From Rhodosporidiobolus odoratus (lineage: Eukaryota > Basidiomycota > Microbotryomycetes > Sporidiobolales > Sporidiobolaceae), in contig JAOANU010000013.1 of the NCBI GenBank assembly GCA_034387635.1, positions 434,001 to 498,000 on the forward strand: a DNA stretch of 64,000 bases, given 5' to 3'. The translations under genes and the position numbers were made by a program. Shown piece after piece: positions 31,345 through 44,857 of the stretch (positions are counted from its first letter, which is position 1; every line of letters begins with the position of its first letter). The notes below the pieces were generated by a model, which made no database searches, was not told where the DNA came from, and worked only from the letters and a program-made list of their open reading frames with translations.

Positions 31345-32668
31345 ATTCCAAGTTCAAAGTCTGTATCGGGCCAGTGGCCCATGTAGACTATGAGAGAGGG
31401 GGGAGGGGAGCGGAAACAAGGCAAGGACGATCATAGGGGAAGGAGGGGGGAGAACAAAAAAAGAAGGGGATAAGAAAGATGGGAAGAGAGAAAAGAGCCC
31501 GCTCCGTCACTGAATCACCGCTTCTCTGCACCCCCGCCATGCTCATCTGAAGGATGAGAAGGGGGAAGATTCGGCTCCATCGCTGCCTCACCGCTGCACT
31601 GCACCCCTGCCGTTCTCCTCCGCCTTTTGCTGCTTCACTGCACCGCCACCATTCTCCGTCACTGTGGCATAGAGCCGCGGGAAGCGATCTGTAGCGTTGA
31701 TGTAGGTGAGAACCGCTGGGAGGAAACCTTCTGTAGATGGGAGGGAGCTGAGGGGAGGGAGGTGTCGGGTGGGGAGGGAGGAGAGGAGGCCGGAGCGCTG
31801 GGTAGAGTAGATAGGGCAAGAGAGGAAGAAGTGTTCACAAGTCTCGGGTTTGCCACATTCACAGAGGCCGGAGGGGTGGAGAGTGGCACGGTGAAGAGGA
31901 TGGGCGAGGCTGGAGAAGTCGGTTCGGAGGCGGGAGAGGAGGGCGAAGGGTCAATTGCACGGAGGCTGCGCCAACTGTTGTCGACGCCCACTCCTGCTCC
32001 CACTGGCTCTTGAGAACTGCTTTGGCTGCCTGGATAACAGATGCCGCGCTCTTCGGAGGACGGTGGGGCAGAATCAATGTCGCGGAGAGGTGCCCCAACT
32101 GGAGCTGTAGAGCACTCGCTCTCCCACTGAAGCTTCAAGGCAGCTTTTGCCGCCTGAAGCACCGATGCAGCGCTCTTCGGCATGCTATTGCCACCCGAGA
32201 TCCGTCCCTCTTCGTCTGGATCGCCGATAGTGAGCGGCCGTAGCAGCCCGCGGCGGACCCGACCCGCGGCAACTCCGCTCGTTTCCTCCTCCCAGTACGA
32301 GCTCCCCATTGTCAAGTGAGGACAGGCTAACTTCAATTGCTTCGCGAGGCATCACCAGCCCCCTGCGCCGACCCTGCTTCCTCTCCGCTGCCGCTGTCGC
32401 TTCGATCCCATCTCCCGATCCTCTCCGAGCCATCTCGTCCGCCAACTCGTTCCCCTCAACCCCTTCATGTCCAGCAATCCAGTGTAGGGTGATGGAAAGC
32501 TGAGGTTGGGAATGCTGAAGCTTTGTTACTGGCACCCAATATCTTGGGACTGGGGTGAAGCAAGTTAATCTCTCTTGAACTCAGTCAGCACACCTCAGAA
32601 AGTAGTTCTGGCACGCTAGGGAGTACTTTAGAGTTGTCTAGCATACCTGTAAGAAGTTAAGCCTGTCT
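31345..32668 (-). pseudogene. LINE 3' end in the array (described on U1): RNase H end and Cys/His knuckle
   Basis: Minus strand, 5'-truncated within RNase H. The remaining motif is LHWIAGHEGVEGNELADEMA. After a frame change comes CECGEPETCEHFFLSCPIY, the C-terminal knuckle typical of RNase H-bearing LINEs, then the 3' UTR and (CAAA)n tail. Related to, but a different family from, the LINE at 5444-16427. No RT or endonuclease remains, so every copy is inert. Confidence 0.85.
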
Positions 32669-33567
32669 AGAGCGAGAGAGAGGCAAATCAGCCACGAGTT
32701 GTTCCCCCACTTCCCTCTCTCTCTCGCATTCTCCCTACACCTCGCTCATTCGGCTCAATGGTTGCAAAACACAAAGCAAAGCTCGACGATGATGTTGGCG
32801 TTGGTCTGTTTTGCCTTCCCTTCAGCCTCAGGCTCACGTCTACCAGAAGCCTCTGCTCCAGGGGCTCAAGCGCACAGAGAAGAAGGATCAAACCATGAAC
32901 TTCAAGCACGACGAGCACGGCTGGACTTTCGTTCGAGAGGTGATCCTTGGGGCTATGGCGCATGGTGTGTCACTGGTTTCCCTATGCCCTGATTGCCACT
33001 CTGCATGTGCTGACTTTCCCTCCTTATCCGCTCGTAGGCTGCCGCAAAATCATCAGCCATCTCACCCTTAACGACAACGCCAAACTCAATATCTTCCTCT
33101 TCACCCCTCACTCCTCCTACTGCACAAAGGATAAAATGTGTAGTATCTTTGGACCTGGAAAACCTATCACCGATTTTGATAGCCTGTCGTCAGATTCCTC
33201 AATCTCTCTATGCTTCTTTCTCTCTCACAGCCTGTGTCTCTAGCGAGGCCCCCACTTTGTGCTACTCCCCCTCGCTGTTCTGGATTCCCTCGTTGTTCGC
33301 TTTTTTTGCATACCTGATTGCCTGTTGATACTTCTTGTTGCTTCATACTGCTCTAACTCACTTTTACTCTCTCTCGTTGTCCATACGCCAGAAAAGCAAG
33401 AGAGGGAAACATACTTTCCAGCAAGCTCCTTTCTATCAACTACATCCCGTCAACGATCCCACAGTGTGCAAAGAAGCGCTGAGCAGCGGCAGCAGAGGGT
33501 ATAGTCTTGTAGAAGGCGTTATAGACTGCCATGAGGGGGTCATTGTGATGAGAGAGCGAGACGGAGG
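32669..33567 (+). pseudogene. Gene fragment in the array (described on U1)
   Basis: Exon-like frames: MVAKHKAKLDDD (32758-32793), then QAHVYQKPLLQGLKRTEKK and DEHGWTFVREVILGAMAHG to 32964. A 73-nt GT-AG intron (32965-33037) leads to CRKIISHLTLNDNAKLNIF. A late exon after an acceptor at about 33390, preceded by a CTAAC branch-like site, has YQLHPVNDPTVCKEALSSG and VEGVIDCHEGVIVMRERD and runs straight into the TTTG tract. No complete start-to-stop gene can be built: the 3' end is cut by the LINE, and a proposed first intron would be only 32 nt. Protein family unknown. Confidence 0.5.
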
Positions 33568-35844
33568 TTTGTTTGTTTGTTTGTTTGTTTGTTTGATTCC
33601 AAGTTCAAAGTCTGTATCGGGCCAGTGGCCCATGTAGACTGTGAGAGAGGGGGGAGGGGAGCGGAAACAAGGCAAGGACGATCATAGGGGAAGGAGGGGG
33701 GAGAACAAAAAAAGAAGGGGATAAGAAAGATGGGAAGAGAGAAAAGAGCCCGCTCCGTCACTGAATCACCGCTTCTCTGCACCCCCGCCATGCTCATCTG
33801 AAGGATGAGAAGGGGGAAGATTCGGCTCCATCGCTGCCTCACCGCTGCACTGCACCCCTGCCGTTCTCCTCCGCCTTTTGCTGCTTCACTGCACCGCCAC
33901 CATTCTCCGTCACTGTGGCATAGAGCCGCGGGAAGCGATCTGTAGCGTTGATGTAGGTGAGAACCGCTGGGAGGAAACCTTCTGTAGATGGGAGGGAGCT
34001 GAGGGGAGGGAGGTGTCGGGTGGGGAGGGAGGAGAGGAGGCCGGAGCGCTGGGTAGAGTAGATAGGGCAAGAGAGGAAGAAGTGTTCACAAGTCTCGGGT
34101 TCGCCACATTCACAGAGGCCGGAGGGGTGGAGAGTGGCACGGTGAAGAGGATGGGCGAGGCTGGAGAAGTCGGTTCGGAGGCGGGAGAGGAGGGCGAAGG
34201 GTCAATTGCACGGAGGCTGCGCCAACTGTTGTCGACGCCCACTCCTGCTCCCACTGGCTCTTGAGAACTGCTTTGGCTGCCTGGATAACAGATGCCGCGC
34301 TCTTCGGAGGACGGTGGGGCAGAATCAATGTCGCGGAGAGGTGCCCCAACTGGAGCTGTAGAGCACTCGCTCTCCCACTGAAGCTTCAAGGCAGCTTTTG
34401 CCGCCTGAAGCACCGATGCAGCGCTCTTCGGCATGCTATTGCCACCCGAGATCCGTCCCTCTTCGTCTGGATCGCCGATAGTGAGCGGCCGTAGCAGCCC
34501 GCGGCGGACCCGACCCGCGGCAACTCCGCTCGTTTCCTCCTCCCAGTACGAGCTCCCCTCATTGTCAAGTGAGGACAGGCTAACTTCAATTGCTTCGCGC
34601 GAGGCATCACCAGCCCCCTGCGCCGACCCTGCTTCCTCTCCGCTGCCGCTGTCGCTTCGATCCCATCTCCCGATCCTCTCCGAGCCATCTCGTCCGCCAA
34701 CTCGTTCCCCCCTCGACCCCTTCATGTCCAGCAATCCAGTGTAGGGTGATGGAAAGCTGAGGTTGGGAATGCTGAAGCTTTGTTACTGGCACCCAATATC
34801 TGGGACTGGGGTGAAGCAAGTTAATCTCTCTTGAACTCAGTCAGCACACCTCAGAAAGTAGTTCTGGCACGCTAGGGAGTACTTTAGAGTTGTCTAGCAT
34901 ACCTGTAAGAAGTTAAGCCTGTCTAGAGCGAGAGAGAGGCAAATCAGCCACGAGTTGTTCCCCCACTTCCCTCTCTCTCTCGCATTCTCCCTACACCTCG
35001 CTCATTCGGCTCAATGGTTGCAAAACACAAAGCAAAGCTCGACGATGATGTTGGCGTTGGTCTGTTTTGCCTTCCCTTCAGCCTCAGGCTCACGTCTACC
35101 AGAAGCCTCTGCTCCAGGGGCTCAAGCGCACAGAGAAGAAGGATCAAACCATGAACTTCAAGCACGACGAGCACGGCTGGACTTTCGTTGAGAGGTGATC
35201 CTTGGGGCTTGGGCATGGTTTCGTTCATGGTGTGCTATCGCATGGTGTGTCACTGGTTTCCCTATGCCCTGATTGCCACTCTGCATGTGCTTTCCCTCCT
35301 TATCCGCTCGTAGGCTGCCGCAAAATCATCAGCCATCTCACCCTTAACGACAACGCCAAACTCAATATCTTCCTCTTCACCCCTCACTCCTCCTACTGCA
35401 CAAAGGATAAAATGTGTAGTATCTTTGGACCTGGAAAACCTATCACCGATTTTGATAGCCTGTCGTCAGATTCCTCAATCTCTCTATGCTTCTTTCTCTC
35501 TCACAGCCTGTGTCTCTAGCGAGGCCCCCACTTTGTGCTACTCCCCCTCGCTGTTCTGGATTCCCTCGTTGTTCGCTTTTTTTGCATACCCTGATTGCCT
35601 GTTGATACTTCTTGTTGCTTCATACTGCTCTAACTCACTTTTACTCTCTCTCGTTGTCCATACGCCAGAAAAGCAAGAGAGGGAAACATACTTTCCAGCA
35701 AGCTCCTTTCTATCAACTACATCCCGTCAACGATCCCACAGTGTGCAAAGAAGCGCTGAGCAGCGGCAGCAGAGGGTATAGTCTTGTAGAAGGCGTTATA
35801 GACTGCCATGAGGGGGTCATTGTGATGAGAGAGCGAGACGGAGG
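33568..35844. repeat. Array unit U2
   Basis: LINE part to 34924, gene part 34925-35844. The most divergent unit: about 30 rearranged bases at 35187-35245 break the VREVILGAMAHG exon, with a 2-base insertion at about 34599 and a CC insertion near 34710. Confidence 0.95.
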
Positions 35845-38094
35845 TTTGTTTGTTTGTTTGTTTGTTTGTTTGATTCCAAGTTCAAAGTCTGTATCGGGCC
35901 AGTGGCCCATGTAGACTGTGAGAGAGGGGGGAGGGGAGCGGAAACAAGGCAAGGACGATCATAGGGGAAGGAGGGGGGGGGAGAAAAAAAAAGAAGGGGA
36001 TAAGAAAGATGGGAAGAGAGAAAAGAGCCCGCTCCGTCACTGAATCACCGCTTCTCTGCACCCCCGCCATGCTCATCTGAAGGATGAGAAGGAAGATTCG
36101 GCTCCATCGCTGCCTCACCGCTGCACTGCACCCCTGCCGTTCTCCTCCGCCTTTTGCTGCTTCACTGCACCGCCACCATTCTCCGTCACTGTGGCATAGA
36201 GCCGCGGGAAGCGATCTGTAGCGTTGATGTAGGTGAGAACCGCTGGGAGGAAACCTTCTGTAGATGGGAGGGAGCTGAGGGGAGGGAGGTGTCGGGGGGG
36301 AGGGAGGAGAGGAGGCCGGAGCGCTGGGTAGAGTAGATAGGGCAAGAGAGGAAGAAGTGTTCACAAGTCTCGGGTTCGCCACATTCACAGAGGCCGGAGG
36401 GGTGGAGAGTGGCACGGTGAAGAGGATGGGCGAGGCTGGAGAAGTCGGTTCGGAGGCGGGAGAGGAGGGCGAAGGGTCAATTGCACGGAGGCTGCGCCAA
36501 CTGTTGTCGACGCCCACTCCTGCTCCCACTGGCTCTTGAGAACTGCTTTGGCTGCCTGGATAACAGATGCCGCGCTCTTCGGAGGACGGTGGGGCAGAAT
36601 CAATGTCGCGGAGAGGTGCCCCAACTGGAGCTGTAGAGCACTCGCTCTCCCACTGAAGCTTCAAGGCAGCTTTTGCCGCCTGAAGCACCGATGCAGCGCT
36701 CTTCGGCATGCTATTGCCACCCGAGATCCGTCCCTCTTCGTCTGGATCGCCGATAGTGAGCGGCCGTAGCAGCCCGCGGCGGACCCGACCCGCGGCAACT
36801 CCGCTCGTTTCCTCCTCCCAGTACGAGCTCCCCTCATTGTCAAGTGAGGACAGGCTAACTTCAATTGCTTCGCGAGGCATCACCAGCCCCCTGCGCCGAC
36901 CCTGCTTCCTCTCCGCTGCCGCCGTCGCTTCGATCCCATCTCCCGATCCTCTCCGAGCCATCTCGTCCGCCAACTCGTTCCCCTCGACCCCTTCATGTCC
37001 AGCAATCCAGTGTAGGGTGATGGAAAGCTGAGGTTGGGAATGCTGAAGCTTTGTTACTGGCACCCAATATCTTGGGACTGGGGTGAAGCAAGTTAATCTC
37101 TCTTGAACTCAGTCAGCACACCTCAGAAAGTAGTTCTGGCACGCTAGGGAGTACTTTAGAGTTGTCTAGCATACCTGTAAGAAGTTAAGCCTGTCTAGAG
37201 CGAGAGAGAGGCAAATCAGCCACGAGTTGTTCCCCCACTTCCCTCTCTCTCTCGCATTCTCCCTACACCTCGCTCATTCGGCTCAATGGTTGCAAAACAC
37301 AAAGCAAAGCTCGACGATGATGTTGGCGTTGGTCTGTTTTGCCTTCCCTTCAGCCTCAGGCTCACGTCTACCAGAAGCCTCTGCTCCAGGGGCTCAAGCG
37401 CACAGAGAAGAAGGATCAAACCATGAACTTCAAGCACGACGAGCACGGCTGGACTTTCGTTCGAGAGGTGATCCTTGGGGCTATGGCGCATGGTGTGTCA
37501 CTGGTTTCCCTATGCCCTGATTGCCACTCTGCATGTGCTGACTTTCCCTCCTTATCCGCTCGTAGGCTGCCGCAAAATCATCAGCCATCTCACCCTTAAC
37601 GACAACGCCAAACTCAATATCTTCCTCTTCACCCCTCACTCCTCCTACTGCACAAAGGATAAAATGTGTAGTATCTTTGGACCTGGAAAACCTATCACCG
37701 ATTTTGATAGCCTGTCGTCAGATTCCTCAATCTCTCTATGCTTCTTTCTCTCTCACAGCCTGTGTCTCTAGCGAGGCCCCCACTTTGTGCTACTCCCCCT
37801 CGCTGTTCTGGATTCCCTCGTTGTTCGCTTTTTTTGCATACCTGATTGCCTGTTGATACTTCTTGTTGCTTCATACTGCTCTAACTCACTTTTACTCTCT
37901 CTCGTTGTCCATACGCCAGAAAAGCAAGAGAGGGAAACATACTTTCCAGCAAGCTCCTTTCTATCAACTACATCCCGTCAACGATCCCACAGTGTGCAAA
38001 GAAGCGCTGAGCAGCGGCAGCAGAGGGTATAGTCTTGTAGAAGGCGTTATAGACTGCCATGAGGGGGTCATTGTGATGAGAGAGCGAGAGGAGG
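35845..38094. repeat. Array unit U3
   Basis: LINE part to 37196, gene part 37197-38094. Expanded G and A runs at 35972-35993 and small deletions near 36090 and 36293 fuse LINE frames into a longer chance ORF. Confidence 0.95.
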
Positions 38095-40347
38095 TTTGTT
38101 TGTTTGTTTGTTTGTTTGTTTGATTCCAAGTTCAAAGTCTGTATCGGGCCAGTGGCCCATGTAGACTGTGAGAGAGGGGGGAGGGGAGCGGAAACAAGGC
38201 AAGGACGATCATAGGGGAAGGAGGGGGGAGAACAAAAAAAGAAGGGGATAAGAAAGATGGGAAGAGAGAAAAGAGCCCGCTCCGTCACTGAATCACCGCT
38301 TCTCTGCACCCCCGCCATGCTCATCTGAAGGATGAGAAGGGGGAAGATTCGGCTCCATCGCTGCCTCACCGCTGCACTGCACCCCTGCCGTTCTCCTCCG
38401 CCTTTTGCTGCTTCACTGCACCGCCACCATTCTCCGTCACTGTGGCATAGAGCCGCGGGAAGCGATCTGTAGCGTTGATGTAGGTGAGAACCGCTGGGAG
38501 GAAACCTTCTGTAGATGGGAGGGAGCTGAGGGGAGGGAGGTGTCGGGTGGGGAGGGAGGAGAGGAGGCCGGAGCGCTGGGTAGAGTAGATAGGGCAAGAG
38601 AGGAAGAAGTGTTCACAAGTCTCGGGTTCGCCACATTCACAGAGGCCGGAGGGGTGGAGAGTGGCACGGTGAAGAGGATGGGCGAGGCTGGAGAAGTCGG
38701 TTCGGAGGCGGGAGAGGAGGGCGAAGGGTCAATTGCACGGAGGCTGCGCCAACTGTTGTCGACGCCCACTCCTGCTCCCACTGGCTCTTGAGAACTGCTT
38801 TGGCTGCCTGGATAACAGATGCCGCGCTCTTCGGAGGACGGTGGGGCAGAATCAATGTCGCGGAGAGGTGCCCCAACTGGAGCTGTAGAGCACTCGCTCT
38901 CCCACTGAAGCTTCAAGGCAGCTTTTGCCGCCTGAAGCACCGATGCAGCGCTCTTCGGCATGCTATTGCCACCCGAGATCCGTCCCTCTTCGTCTGGATC
39001 GCCGATAGTGAGCGGCCGTAGCAGCCCGCGGCGGACCCGACCCGCGGCAACTCCGCTCGTTTCCTCCTCCCAGTACGAGCTCCCATTGTCAAGTGAGGAC
39101 AGGCTAACTTCAATTGCTTCGCGAGGCATCACCAGCCCCCTGCGCCGACCCTGCTTCCTCTCCGCTGCCGCTGTCGCTTCGATCCCATCTCCCGATCCTC
39201 TCCGAGCCATCTCGTCCGCCAACTCGTTCCCCTCGACCCCTTCATGTCCAGCAATCCAGTGTAGGGTGATGGAAAGCTGAGGTTGGGAATGCTGAAGCTT
39301 TGTTACTGGCACCCAATATCTTGGGACTGGGGTGAAGCAAGTTAATCTCTCTTGAACTCAGTCAGCACACCTCAGAAAGTAGTTCTGGCACGCTAGGGAG
39401 TACTTTAGAGTTGTCTAGCATACCTGTAAGAAGTTAAGCCTGTCTAGAGCGAGAGAGAGGCAAATCAGCCACGAGTTGTTTCCCCCCCACTTCCCTCTCT
39501 CTCTCGCATTCTCCCTACACCTCGCTCATTCGGCTCAATGGTTGCAAAACACAAAGCAAAGCTCGACGATGATGTTGGCGTTGGTCTGTTTTGCCTTCCC
39601 TTCAGCCTCAGGCTCACGTCTACCAGAAGCCTCTGCTCCAGGGGCTCAAGCGCACAGAGAAGAAGGATCAAACCATGAACTTCAAGCACGACGAGCACGG
39701 CTGGACTTTCGTTCGAGAGGTGATCCTTGGGGCTATGGCGCATGGTGTGTCACTGGTTTCCCTATGCCCTGATTGCCACTCTGCATGTGCTGACTTTCCC
39801 TCCTTATCCGCTCGTAGGCTGCCGCAAAATCATCAGCCATCTCACCCTTAACGACAACGCCAAACTCAATATCTTCCTCTTCACCCCTCACTCCTCCTAC
39901 TGCACAAAGGATAAAATGTGTAGTATCTTTGGACCTGGAAAACCTATCACCGATTTTGATAGCCTGTCGTCAGATTCCTCAATCTCTCTATGCTTCTTTC
40001 TCTCTCACAGCCTGTGTCTCTAGCGAGGCCCCCACTTTGTGCTACTCCCCCTCGCTGTTCTGGATTCCCTCGTTGTTCGCTTTTTTTGCATACCTGATTG
40101 CCTGTTGATACTTCTTGTTGCTTCATACTGCTCTAACTCACTTTTACTCTCTCTCGTTGTCCATACGCCAGAAAAGCAAGAGAGGGAAACATACTTTCCA
40201 GCAAGCTCCTTTCTATCAACTACATCCCGTCAACGATCCCACAGTGTGCAAAGAAGCGCTGAGCAGCGGCAGCAGAGGGTATAGTCTTGTAGAAGGCGTT
40301 ATAGACTGCCATGAGGGGGTCATTGTGATGAGAGAGCGAGACGGAGG
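38095..40347. repeat. Array unit U4
   Basis: LINE part to 39445, gene part 39446-40347. Carries a 3-base deletion near 39083 and an expanded C run at 39482-39488. Confidence 0.95.
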
Positions 40348-42606
40348 TTTGTTTGTTTGTTTGTTTGTTTGTTTGATTCCAAGTTCAAAGTCTGTATCGG
40401 GCCAGTGGCCCATGTAGACTGTGAGAGAGGGGGGAGGGGAGCGGAAACAAGGCAAGGACGATCATAGGGGAAGGAGGGGGGAGAACAAAAAAAGAAGGGG
40501 ATAAGAAAGATGGGAAGAGAGAAAAGAGCCCGCTCCGTCACTGAATCACCGCTTCTCTGCACCCCCGCCATGCTCATCTGAAGGATGAGAAGGGGGAAGA
40601 TTCGGCTCCATCGCTGCCTCACCGCTGCACTGCACCCCTGCCGTTCTCCTCCGCCTTTTGCTGCTTCACTGCACCGCCACCATTCTCCGTCACTGTGGCA
40701 TAGAGCCGCGGGAAGCGATCTGTAGCGTTGATGTAGGTGAGAACCGCTGGGAGGAAACCTTCTGTAGATGGGAGGGAGCTGAGGGGAGGGAGGTGTCGGG
40801 TGGGGAGGGAGGAGAGGAGGCCGGAGCGCTGGGTAGAGTAGATAGGGCAAGAGAGGAAGAAGTGTTCACAAGTCTCGGGTTCGCCACATTCACAGAGGCC
40901 GGAGGGGTGGAGAGTGGCACGGTGAAGAGGATGGGCGAGGCTGGAGAAGTCGGTTCGGAGGCGGGAGAGGAGGGCGAAGGGTCAATTGCACGGAGGCTGC
41001 GCCAACTGTTGTCGACGCCCACTCCTGCTCCCACTGGCTCTTGAGAACTGCTTTGGCTGCCTGGATAACAGATGCCGCGCTCTTCGGAGGACGGTGGGGC
41101 AGAATCAATGTCGCGGAGAGGTGCCCCAACTGGAGCTGTAGAGCACTCGCTCTCCCACTGAAGCTTCAAGGCAGCTTTTGCCGCCTGAAGCACCGATGCA
41201 GCGCTCTTCGGCATGCTATTGCCACCCGAGATCCGTCCCCTCTTCGTCTGGATCGCCGATAGTGAGCGGCCGTAGCAGCCCGCGGCGGACCCGACCCGCG
41301 GCAACTCCGCTCGTTTCCTCCTCCCAGTACGAGCTCCCCTCATTGTCAAGTGAGGACAGGCTAACTTCAATTGCTTCGCGAGGCATCACCAGCCCCCTGC
41401 GCCGACCCTGCTTCCTCTCCGCTGCCGCTGTCGCTTCGATCCCATCTCCCGATCCTCTCCGAGCCATCTCGTCCGCCAACTCGTTCCCCTCGACCCCTTC
41501 ATGTCCAGCAATCCAGTGTAGGGTGATGGAAAGCTGAGGTTGGGAATGCTGAAGCTTTGTTACTGGCACCCAATATCTTGGGACTGGGGTGAAGCAAGTT
41601 AATCTCTCTTGAACTCAGTCAGCACACCTCAGAAAGTAGTTCTGGCACGCTAGGGAGTACTTTAGAGTTGTCTAGCATACCTGTAAGAAGTTAAGCCTGT
41701 CTAGAGCGAGAGAGAGGCAAATCAGCCACGAGTTGTTCCCCCACTTCCCTCTCTCTCTCGCATTCTCCCTACACCTCGCTCATTCGGCTCAATGGTTGCA
41801 AAACACAAAGCAAAGCTCGACGATGATGTTGGCGTTGGTCTGTTTTGCCTTCCCTTCAGCCTCAGGCTCACGTCTACCAGAAGCCTCTGCTCCAGGGGCT
41901 CAAGCGCACAGAGAAGAAGGATCAAACCATGAACTTCAAGCACGACGAGCACGGCTGGACTTTCGTTCGAGAGGTGATCCTTGGGGCTATGGCGCATGGT
42001 GTGTCACTGGTTTCCCTATGCCCTGATTGCCACTCTGCATGTGCTGACTTTCCCTCCTTATCCGCTCGTAGGCTGCCGCAAAATCATCATCAGCCATCTC
42101 ACCCTTAACGACAACGCCAAACTCAATATCTTCCTCTTCACCCCTCACTCCTCCTACTGCACAAAGGATAAAATGTGTAGTATCTTTGGACCTGGAAAAC
42201 CTATCACCGATTTTGATAGCCTGTCGTCAGATTCCTCAATCTCTCTATGCTTCTTTCTCTCTCACAGCCTGTGTCTCTAGCGAGGCCCCCACTTTGTGCT
42301 ACTCCCCCTCGCTGTTCTGGATTCCCTCGTTGTTCGCTTTTTTTGCATACCTGATTGCCTGTTGATACTTCTTGTTGCTTCATACTGCTCTAACTCACTT
42401 TTACTCTCTCTCGTTGTCCATACGCCAGAAAAGCAAGAGAGGGAAACATACTTTCCAGCAAGCTCCTTTCTATCAACTACATCCCGTCAACGATCCCACA
42501 GTGTGCAAAGAAGCGCTGAGCAGCGGCAGCAGAGGGTATAGTCTTGTAGAAGGCGTTATAGACTGCCATGAGGGGCATTCATTGTGATGAGAGAGCGAGA
42601 CGGAGG
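40348..42606. repeat. Array unit U5
   Basis: LINE part to 41702, gene part 41703-42606. One extra C near 41239, an extra CAT near 42086, and GGGGCATTCATTG replacing the usual GGGGGTCATTG near 42573. Confidence 0.95.
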
Positions 42607-44857
42607 TTTGTTTGTTTGTTTGTTTGTTTGTTTGATTCCAAGTTCAAAGTCTGTATCGGGCCAGTGGCCCATGTAGACTGTGAGAGAGGGGGGAGGGGAG
42701 CGGAAACAAGGCAAGGACGATCATAGGGGAAGGGGGGGGAGAACAAAAAAAGAAGGGGATAAGAAAGATGGGAAGAGAGAAAAGAGCCCGCTCCGTCACT
42801 GAATCACCGCTTCTCTGCACCCCCGCCATGCTCATCTGAAGGATGAGAAGGGGGAAGATTCGGCTCCATCGCTGCCTCACCGCTGCACTGCACCCCTGCC
42901 GTTCTCCTCCGCCTTTTGCTGCTTCACTGCACCGCCACCATTCTCCGTCACTGTGGCATAGAGCCGCGGGAAGCGATCTGTAGCGTTGATGTAGGTGAGA
43001 ACCGCTGGGAGGAAACCTTCTGTAGATGGGAGGGAGCTGAGGGGAGGGAGGTGTCGGTGGGGAGGGAGGAGAGGAGGCCGGAGCGCTGGGTAGAGTAGAT
43101 AGGGCAAGAGAGGAAGAAGTGTTCACAAGTCTCGGGTTCGCCACATTCACAGAGGCCGGAGGGGTGGAGAGTGGCACGGTGAAGAGGATGGGCGAGGCTG
43201 GAGAAGTCGGTTCGGAGGCGGGAGAGGAGGGCGAAGGGTCAATTGCACGGAGGCTGCGCCAACTGTTGTCGACGCCCACTCCTGCTCCCACTGGCTCTTG
43301 AGAACTGCTTTGGCTGCCTGGATAACAGATGCCGCGCTCTTCGGAGGACGGTGGGGCAGAATCAATGTCGCGGAGAGGTGCCCCAACTGGAGCTGTAGAG
43401 CACTCGCTCTCCCACTGAAGCTTCAAGGCAGCTTTTGCCGCCTGAAGCACCGATGCAGCGCTCTTCGGCATGCTATTGCCACCCGAGATCCGTCCCTCTT
43501 CGTCTGGATCGCCGATAGTGAGCGGCCGTAGCAGCCCGCGGCGGACCCGACCCGCGGCAACTCCGCTCGTTTCCTCCTCCCAGTACGAGCTCCCCTCATT
43601 GTCAAGTGAGGACAGGCTAACTTCAATTGCTTCGCGAGGCATCACCAGCCCCCTGCGCCGACCCTGCTTCCTCTCCGCTGCCGCTGTCGCTTCGATCCCA
43701 TCTCCCGATCCTCTCCGAGCCATCTCGTCCGCCAACTCGTTCCCCTCGACCCCTTCATGTCCAGCAATCCAGTGTAGGGTGATGGAAAGCTGAGGTTGGG
43801 AATGCTGAAGCTTTGTTACTGGCACCCAATATCTTGGGACTGGGGTGAAGCAAGTTAATCTCTCTTGAACTCAGTCAGCACACCTCAGAAAGTAGTTCTG
43901 GCACGCTAGGGAGTACTTTAGAGTTGTCTAGCATACCTGTAAGAAGTTAAGCCTGTCTAGAGCGAGAGAGAGGCAAATCAGCCACGAGTTGTTCCCCCAC
44001 TTCCCTCTCTCTCTCGCATTCTCCCTACACCTCGCTCATTCGGCTCAATGGTTGCAAAACACAAAGCAAAGCTCGACGATGATGTTGGCGTTGGTCTGTT
44101 TTGCCTTCCCTTCAGCCTCAGGCTCACGTCTACCAGAAGCCTCTGCTCCAGGGGCTCAAGCGCACAGAGAAGAAGGATCAAACCATGAACTTCAAGCACG
44201 ACGAGCACGGCTGGACTTTCGTTCGAGAGGTGATCCTTGGGGCTATGGCGCATGGTGTGTCACTGGTTTCCCTATGCCCTGATTGCCACTCTGCATGTGC
44301 TGACTTTCCCTCCTTATCCGCTCGTAGGCTGCCGCAAAATCATCAGCCATCTCACCCTTAACGACAACGCCAAACTCAATATCTTCCTCTTCACCCCTCA
44401 CTCCTCCTACTGCACAAAGGATAAAATGTGTAGTATCTTTGGACCTGGAAAACCTATCACCGATTTTGATAGCCTGTCGTCAGATTCCTCAATCTCTCTA
44501 TGCTTCTTTCTCTCTCACAGCCTGTGTCTCTAGCGAGGCCCCCACTTTGTGCTACTCCCCCTCGCTGTTCTGGATTCCCTCGTTGTTCGCTTTTTTTGCA
44601 TACCTGATTGCCTGTTGATACTTCTTGTTGCTTCATACTGCTCTAACTCACTTTTACTCTCTCTCGTTGTCCATACGCCAGAAAAGCAAGAGAGGGAAAC
44701 ATACTTTCCAGCAAGCTCCTTTCTATCAACTACATCCCGTCAACGATCCCACAGTGTGCAAAGAAGCGCTGAGCAGCGGCAGCAGAGGGTATAGTCTTGT
44801 AGAAGGCGTTATAGACTGCCATGAGGGGGTCATTGTGATGAGAGAGCGAGACGGAGG
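42607..44857. repeat. Array unit U6
   Basis: LINE part to 43958, gene part 43959-44857. Altered G run near 42733 and GTCGGTGG near 43055. Confidence 0.95.

Larger units (their letters stand above)
31210..33567. repeat. Array unit U1
   Basis: LINE part 31210-32668, gene part 32669-33567. Differs by the long TTTG tract, a 2-base deletion near 32308 and GGGTTTGCC near 31850. Its left flank is unique sequence. Confidence 0.95.

Noticed and set aside
31179..31436. ORFs encoding FVCL or QTNK repeats on both strands
   Set aside because: They are translations of the (TTTG)n tract, not genes.
35882..37063. A 393-codon minus-strand ORF in U3 (and the similar one at 42644-43825)
   Set aside because: It arises from indels that fuse different frames of the LINE tail; other units break it, and only the RNase H end is genuine coding relic.
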